A stretch of 7,159 nucleotides of DNA from the NCBI GenBank assembly GCA_026987995.1, contig JALSMC010000280.1, positions 1 through 7,159 on the forward strand, written 5' to 3'. Source of the stretch: Sulfurimonas sp. (GTDB taxonomy: Bacteria > Campylobacterota > Campylobacteria > Campylobacterales > Sulfurimonadaceae). Below the pieces are notes generated by a model, which was given only the letters and a program-made list of their open reading frames with translations, ran no database searches and was not told where the DNA came from. Below are positions 4,585-7,159 of this stretch, piece by piece. Each line of letters opens with the position of its first letter. Position 1 is the stretch's first letter. The position numbers and the translations under genes are program-made.

Positions 4585-7159
4585 TTAAAATTCTTTAATG
4601 ACTTTAAAATCGCCATACTCATATGAGTAGACTTTTTTAGCTTTTTTGTCAATAATAATTGGGCGTATCCATTCGTTGAGTATGAACTCTTTAGCAGGTG
4701 AGTTTTCTACGGCTTTACCAACTGTTTCTAAAGGTGCTTCCATATATGTAAGAAGTCTTATAGGTTCATGGTAGGCTTCACCTTCAAGAAGAACTGACTG
4801 TGTTGGAAGACCAATTTTCAGATCACTATAGTTACCATTAAAGACACCTACTTTTGAGACGACATTGTGGTAAACTTTTGAGCCAGCACCATAAGTAGCA
4901 TTATCTACAGTAGAAAAGTAGTGCTCTAAGTTAATCCACTCACCTACAACGAGTGGCCCATTAAAAATTCGTGTAAGTATATCAGAATTTTCATTATCTA
5001 GCTTATGATCATATGAGTGTAAAAAAAGTCTATTTCCAAAAGACATATGTTTGATAGACTCTCTTGGACCTGCAAAGACACCCATATTTCCAGCTAATCC
5101 CCATTCTGGTCTAGTCTCTGACCAGTCCATAGATTTAATCATAATATCATTTTCATTTTCAGTATATGGTAATTGCTCAATTCTCTCACCACGTGCAATA
5201 GAAGAAGCTTTTTTAAACTCTTTTTTAACTATATCAAATCTTTGTTTCTCTTTGTAGTTTAAAATGTCTGTATCGTAAAACTCTATCTCATCAGTTGATG
5301 TTATATGAAGTGCTGGCATAAACTTTGCATCATCAGGAATTATAATTCCTTTTTTGGCTATAGCTTCTCTTACATCTTGAGAGTTTCCTATCATACTAAG
5401 TGCTCTGTTGTTAGGTAAACTACTACTCCCACCACATGCTCCACAGTCAAGTGCGGATTCAAAAGGATTGTTGTCTGAAACACTCATATGTCCTGATAAA
5501 ATCACAAACTCTGGAAAATTATCTACTTGACCTATCATTGTTAAGTAGTTGTACAAATACTGTACTTTTTCCTCTAATGTAAATCCAACTTTTGCTAATT
5601 TTAGTTTTTGAAATTCATAATCCTCTACGGATACATTGTAGTTGTCTTTTAGCTTATTTATTAGTGTTACAGGGACTTCTACAGAAAGTTTTTTACCTAA
5701 AACAAGGTGATCTCTTATAGCTTGAATATCCTCTGTTGAGTATTTATTAGCACCGTTGTTTACAAGTGCTTCACTTATAATGTGAATATGTAGTTTATTT
5801 ACATACATTTCTATCTCTTCATTAGAGAGTTTCTCCATTGTGTAAGTCGTTTTAGGCTTTTTAGCTTTAAAGTTAGAAAAGAACTTATTTGTTCTTTGTG
5901 GTAAAAATGTTTTTCCAAAAAGATTGATACCAAATATCCAACCAATTGCTTCTACCATTATATAAGGAGTGTAAGGATTGTTTTTTAAATCACTTATAAC
6001 TTTTTTAGTAGTTTTATTAATTGTTTTTTTAGCTTTGTACTCATCATCTGATTCTACTGCTAATTCAAAAACTATATTTCCTGGTGTTACAATTGCTGGA
6101 CAGAGTATTTGCTCATGAGCTTTGTCAAACTCTACAAAAGCGATAGGGAAGCCTAAAAATCCTCCAGCACCATATGTAGTGTAGTTTCCACTACTTTCAA
6201 TTGCTCTTCTCATTGTCTCTGATCTTACATCAAGACATAGTGTAGCAGATGCAAGTGCTCTGTCTTGTTTTGGTGCTTCCCCTAAGTCCATCTCATTTAT
6301 AAAAGATTGAATATAAGTATCTTCAAGAGACTTCATCCAGATATATCCCTCTTCTTCTCGCAATGTTTCCATTATTTGTGCAAGTTTTACAAGAGGTATT
6401 TCTGTATTTTTAAGTATGTCGCTTGAGAGGTGAACCTGTTTTGCATCAAGATGAAGCTCTTCTTGTACATATCTCTCTAAAATATCATCATAATTATCAG
6501 AATCTTCCATCGCATCAATATACTTTCCAGGTAAGTTGTATTTAAATTTAAGCATTTTAAGAACAACAAATGAAGCATTTTCTAAAGAATACTCATGTAA
6601 GAGGTCAAAATTATTAATTTTTCTATGCTGCAAATATGCTAGTTCATAGTAAAGTCTAATTGCCATGTAATCCATGAGTGATGATGGATACTTCTGCTGT
6701 GAATAATACTCTGGATCTTCAGAACGGTACTTAATAAAACCCGCCCAGCCATGTAGTTTTAAAATATGTGTTAAGAGGTATCTTTCTTTGTTCATAACAT
6801 GAAGTTTTTCTAGTACCTCTTCTACAAAAGTGGTAGAATCATGAGCATAGTCAAAATCTTCATAGAGTTTAAAAGTTTCAAACATTCCAAGCTCTCTGTT
6901 TGCCATAGATACAGTCGTCTGTTCTTCATCTAAAAAACGTGAGATATATTCTATGATACTTTTTTCAATGACCTCTTTATCATCACGATAAAAAAGTATA
7001 TCGTTAATCTCATACAGTGTCATATGCTTTGTTATCTGTTTTAACCATCTTTCTTTGTTGTGGTATGAAAATTCATCATCAAGATAAGCCATTAAGTCTT
7101 CATCAACTGCATGGTCTTTAGTATCAGCACAACGTCTAAGCTCATTCCATTGTGGGTTT
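4585..7159 (-). CDS. dabA: DabA-type inorganic carbon accumulation protein (UPF0753/DUF2309), 5'-truncated by the window
   Basis: DabA is the cytoplasmic zinc subunit of the DAB system. With membrane protein DabB it hydrates CO2 to bicarbonate in one direction, driven by the ion gradient. The four zinc/active-site residues defined in Halothiobacillus DabA (Cys-x-Asp, His, Cys) are visible. Counting from the Met at 7092, they are C286 and D288 in CLDVRSE, H535 in LSGHMSVSD and C550 in LDCGACGG; His and last Cys are 15 apart, as in that enzyme. Family blocks near the C-terminus include GPLVVGEWIN, TYGAGSKVYHN and GLPTQSVL. The frame stays open for 22 codons upstream of that Met to the window edge (reading NPQWNELRRC onward), and no ribosome binding site precedes it, so the true start lies outside. 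At least 857 residues are present. The gap between D288 and H535 is longer than in Halothiobacillus, suggesting an insertion. DabB is not visible. Confidence 0.9.
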   Translation of the reverse strand, partial: NPQWNELRRCADTKDHAVDEDLMAYLDDEFSYHNKERWLKQITKHMTLYEINDILFYRDDKEVIEKSIIEYISRFLDEEQTTVSMANRELGMFETFKLYEDFDYAHDSTTFVEEVLEKLHVMNKERYLLTHILKLHGWAGFIKYRSEDPEYYSQQKYPSSLMDYMAIRLYYELAYLQHRKINNFDLLHEYSLENASFVVLKMLKFKYNLPGKYIDAMEDSDNYDDILERYVQEELHLDAKQVHLSSDILKNTEIPLVKLAQIMETLREEEGYIWMKSLEDTYIQSFINEMDLGEAPKQDRALASATLCLDVRSETMRRAIESSGNYTTYGAGGFLGFPIAFVEFDKAHEQILCPAIVTPGNIVFELAVESDDEYKAKKTINKTTKKVISDLKNNPYTPYIMVEAIGWIFGINLFGKTFLPQRTNKFFSNFKAKKPKTTYTMEKLSNEEIEMYVNKLHIHIISEALVNNGANKYSTEDIQAIRDHLVLGKKLSVEVPVTLINKLKDNYNVSVEDYEFQKLKLAKVGFTLEEKVQYLYNYLTMIGQVDNFPEFVILSGHMSVSDNNPFESALDCGACGGSSSLPNNRALSMIGNSQDVREAIAKKGIIIPDDAKFMPALHITSTDEIEFYDTDILNYKEKQRFDIVKKEFKKASSIARGERIEQLPYTENENDIMIKSMDWSETRPEWGLAGNMGVFAGPRESIKHMSFGNRLFLHSYDHKLDNENSDILTRIFNGPLVVGEWINLEHYFSTVDNATYGAGSKVYHNVVSKVGVFNGNYSDLKIGLPTQSVLLEGEAYHEPIRLLTYMEAPLETVGKAVENSPAKEFILNEWIRPIIIDKKAKKVYSYEYGDFKVIKEF

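Noticed and set aside
4198..4626. Plus-strand open frame of 142 codons starting with GTG, downstream of the AGGAGGT in the inverted repeat
   Set aside because: It lies antisense to orf105 and the dabA end, is rich in Phe/Tyr/Ser as expected for a shadow frame, and its GTG is about 38 nt from the AGGAGGT, too far for initiation.
5051..5257. Plus-strand open frame of 68 codons inside dabA
   Set aside because: Antisense to conserved DabA sequence and no sign of independent coding.
1..7159. CRISPR arrays, tRNA or rRNA genes, insertion sequences
   Set aside because: No regularly spaced repeats, no tRNA-like cloverleaf and no transposase-like protein were seen on either strand.

Overview
This AT-rich, gene-dense window looks chromosomal and comes from a chemolithoautotrophic bacterium. 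I infer a Campylobacterota member of the Sulfurimonas/Sulfurovum type, with Aquificota as the alternative. The inference rests on the low G+C, short AAGGA-type ribosome binding sites, a gnTAnaAT-like -10 box, and the pairing of a reductive-TCA-type 2-oxoacid:ferredoxin oxidoreductase with a DabA-type inorganic carbon protein. No 16S gene or other decisive marker is present, so the assignment is tentative. Every real gene is on the minus strand, so transcription runs from high to low coordinates.

Region 1 (7159 down to 4240) holds the 3' part of a dabA gene (UPF0753/DUF2309 family). It is open at the window edge and lacks its true start. After 27 bp comes a 105-codon gene for a small cysteine-containing protein that I cannot assign. 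DabA is the soluble, zinc-dependent, beta-carbonic-anhydrase-like half of an energy-coupled CO2/bicarbonate accumulation system. Its membrane partner DabB is not in the window.

Region 2 (4239 down to 3864) is a 376-bp gap without an ordinary gene, but it is rich in structure. It contains a long inverted repeat whose loop carries AGGAGGT (anti-Shine-Dalgarno-like on the other strand), a 12-bp perfect palindrome, a good -10 box, a possible 10-residue leader peptide with its own ribosome binding site, and a 10 to 13 bp hairpin followed by U5 just before the next gene. This leader has the layout of an attenuation or post-transcriptional control region.

Region 3 (3863 down to 83) is a tight five-gene operon whose order D-A-B-G-E matches forDABGE of Hydrogenobacter thermophilus, the five-subunit 2-oxoacid:ferredoxin oxidoreductase. 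The subunits are a CODH/ACS-epsilon-like delta protein, the alpha and beta catalytic subunits (beta binds thiamine diphosphate and a [4Fe-4S] cluster), the gamma subunit, and a small two-cluster ferredoxin-like epsilon subunit. A clear intrinsic terminator closes the operon at 67 to 31.

Together the genes point to autotrophic carbon assimilation. DabA would raise the internal inorganic carbon pool, and the oxidoreductase would carboxylate an acyl-CoA (acetyl-CoA to pyruvate, or succinyl-CoA to 2-oxoglutarate) with reduced ferredoxin. The sequence alone does not settle which substrate is used.
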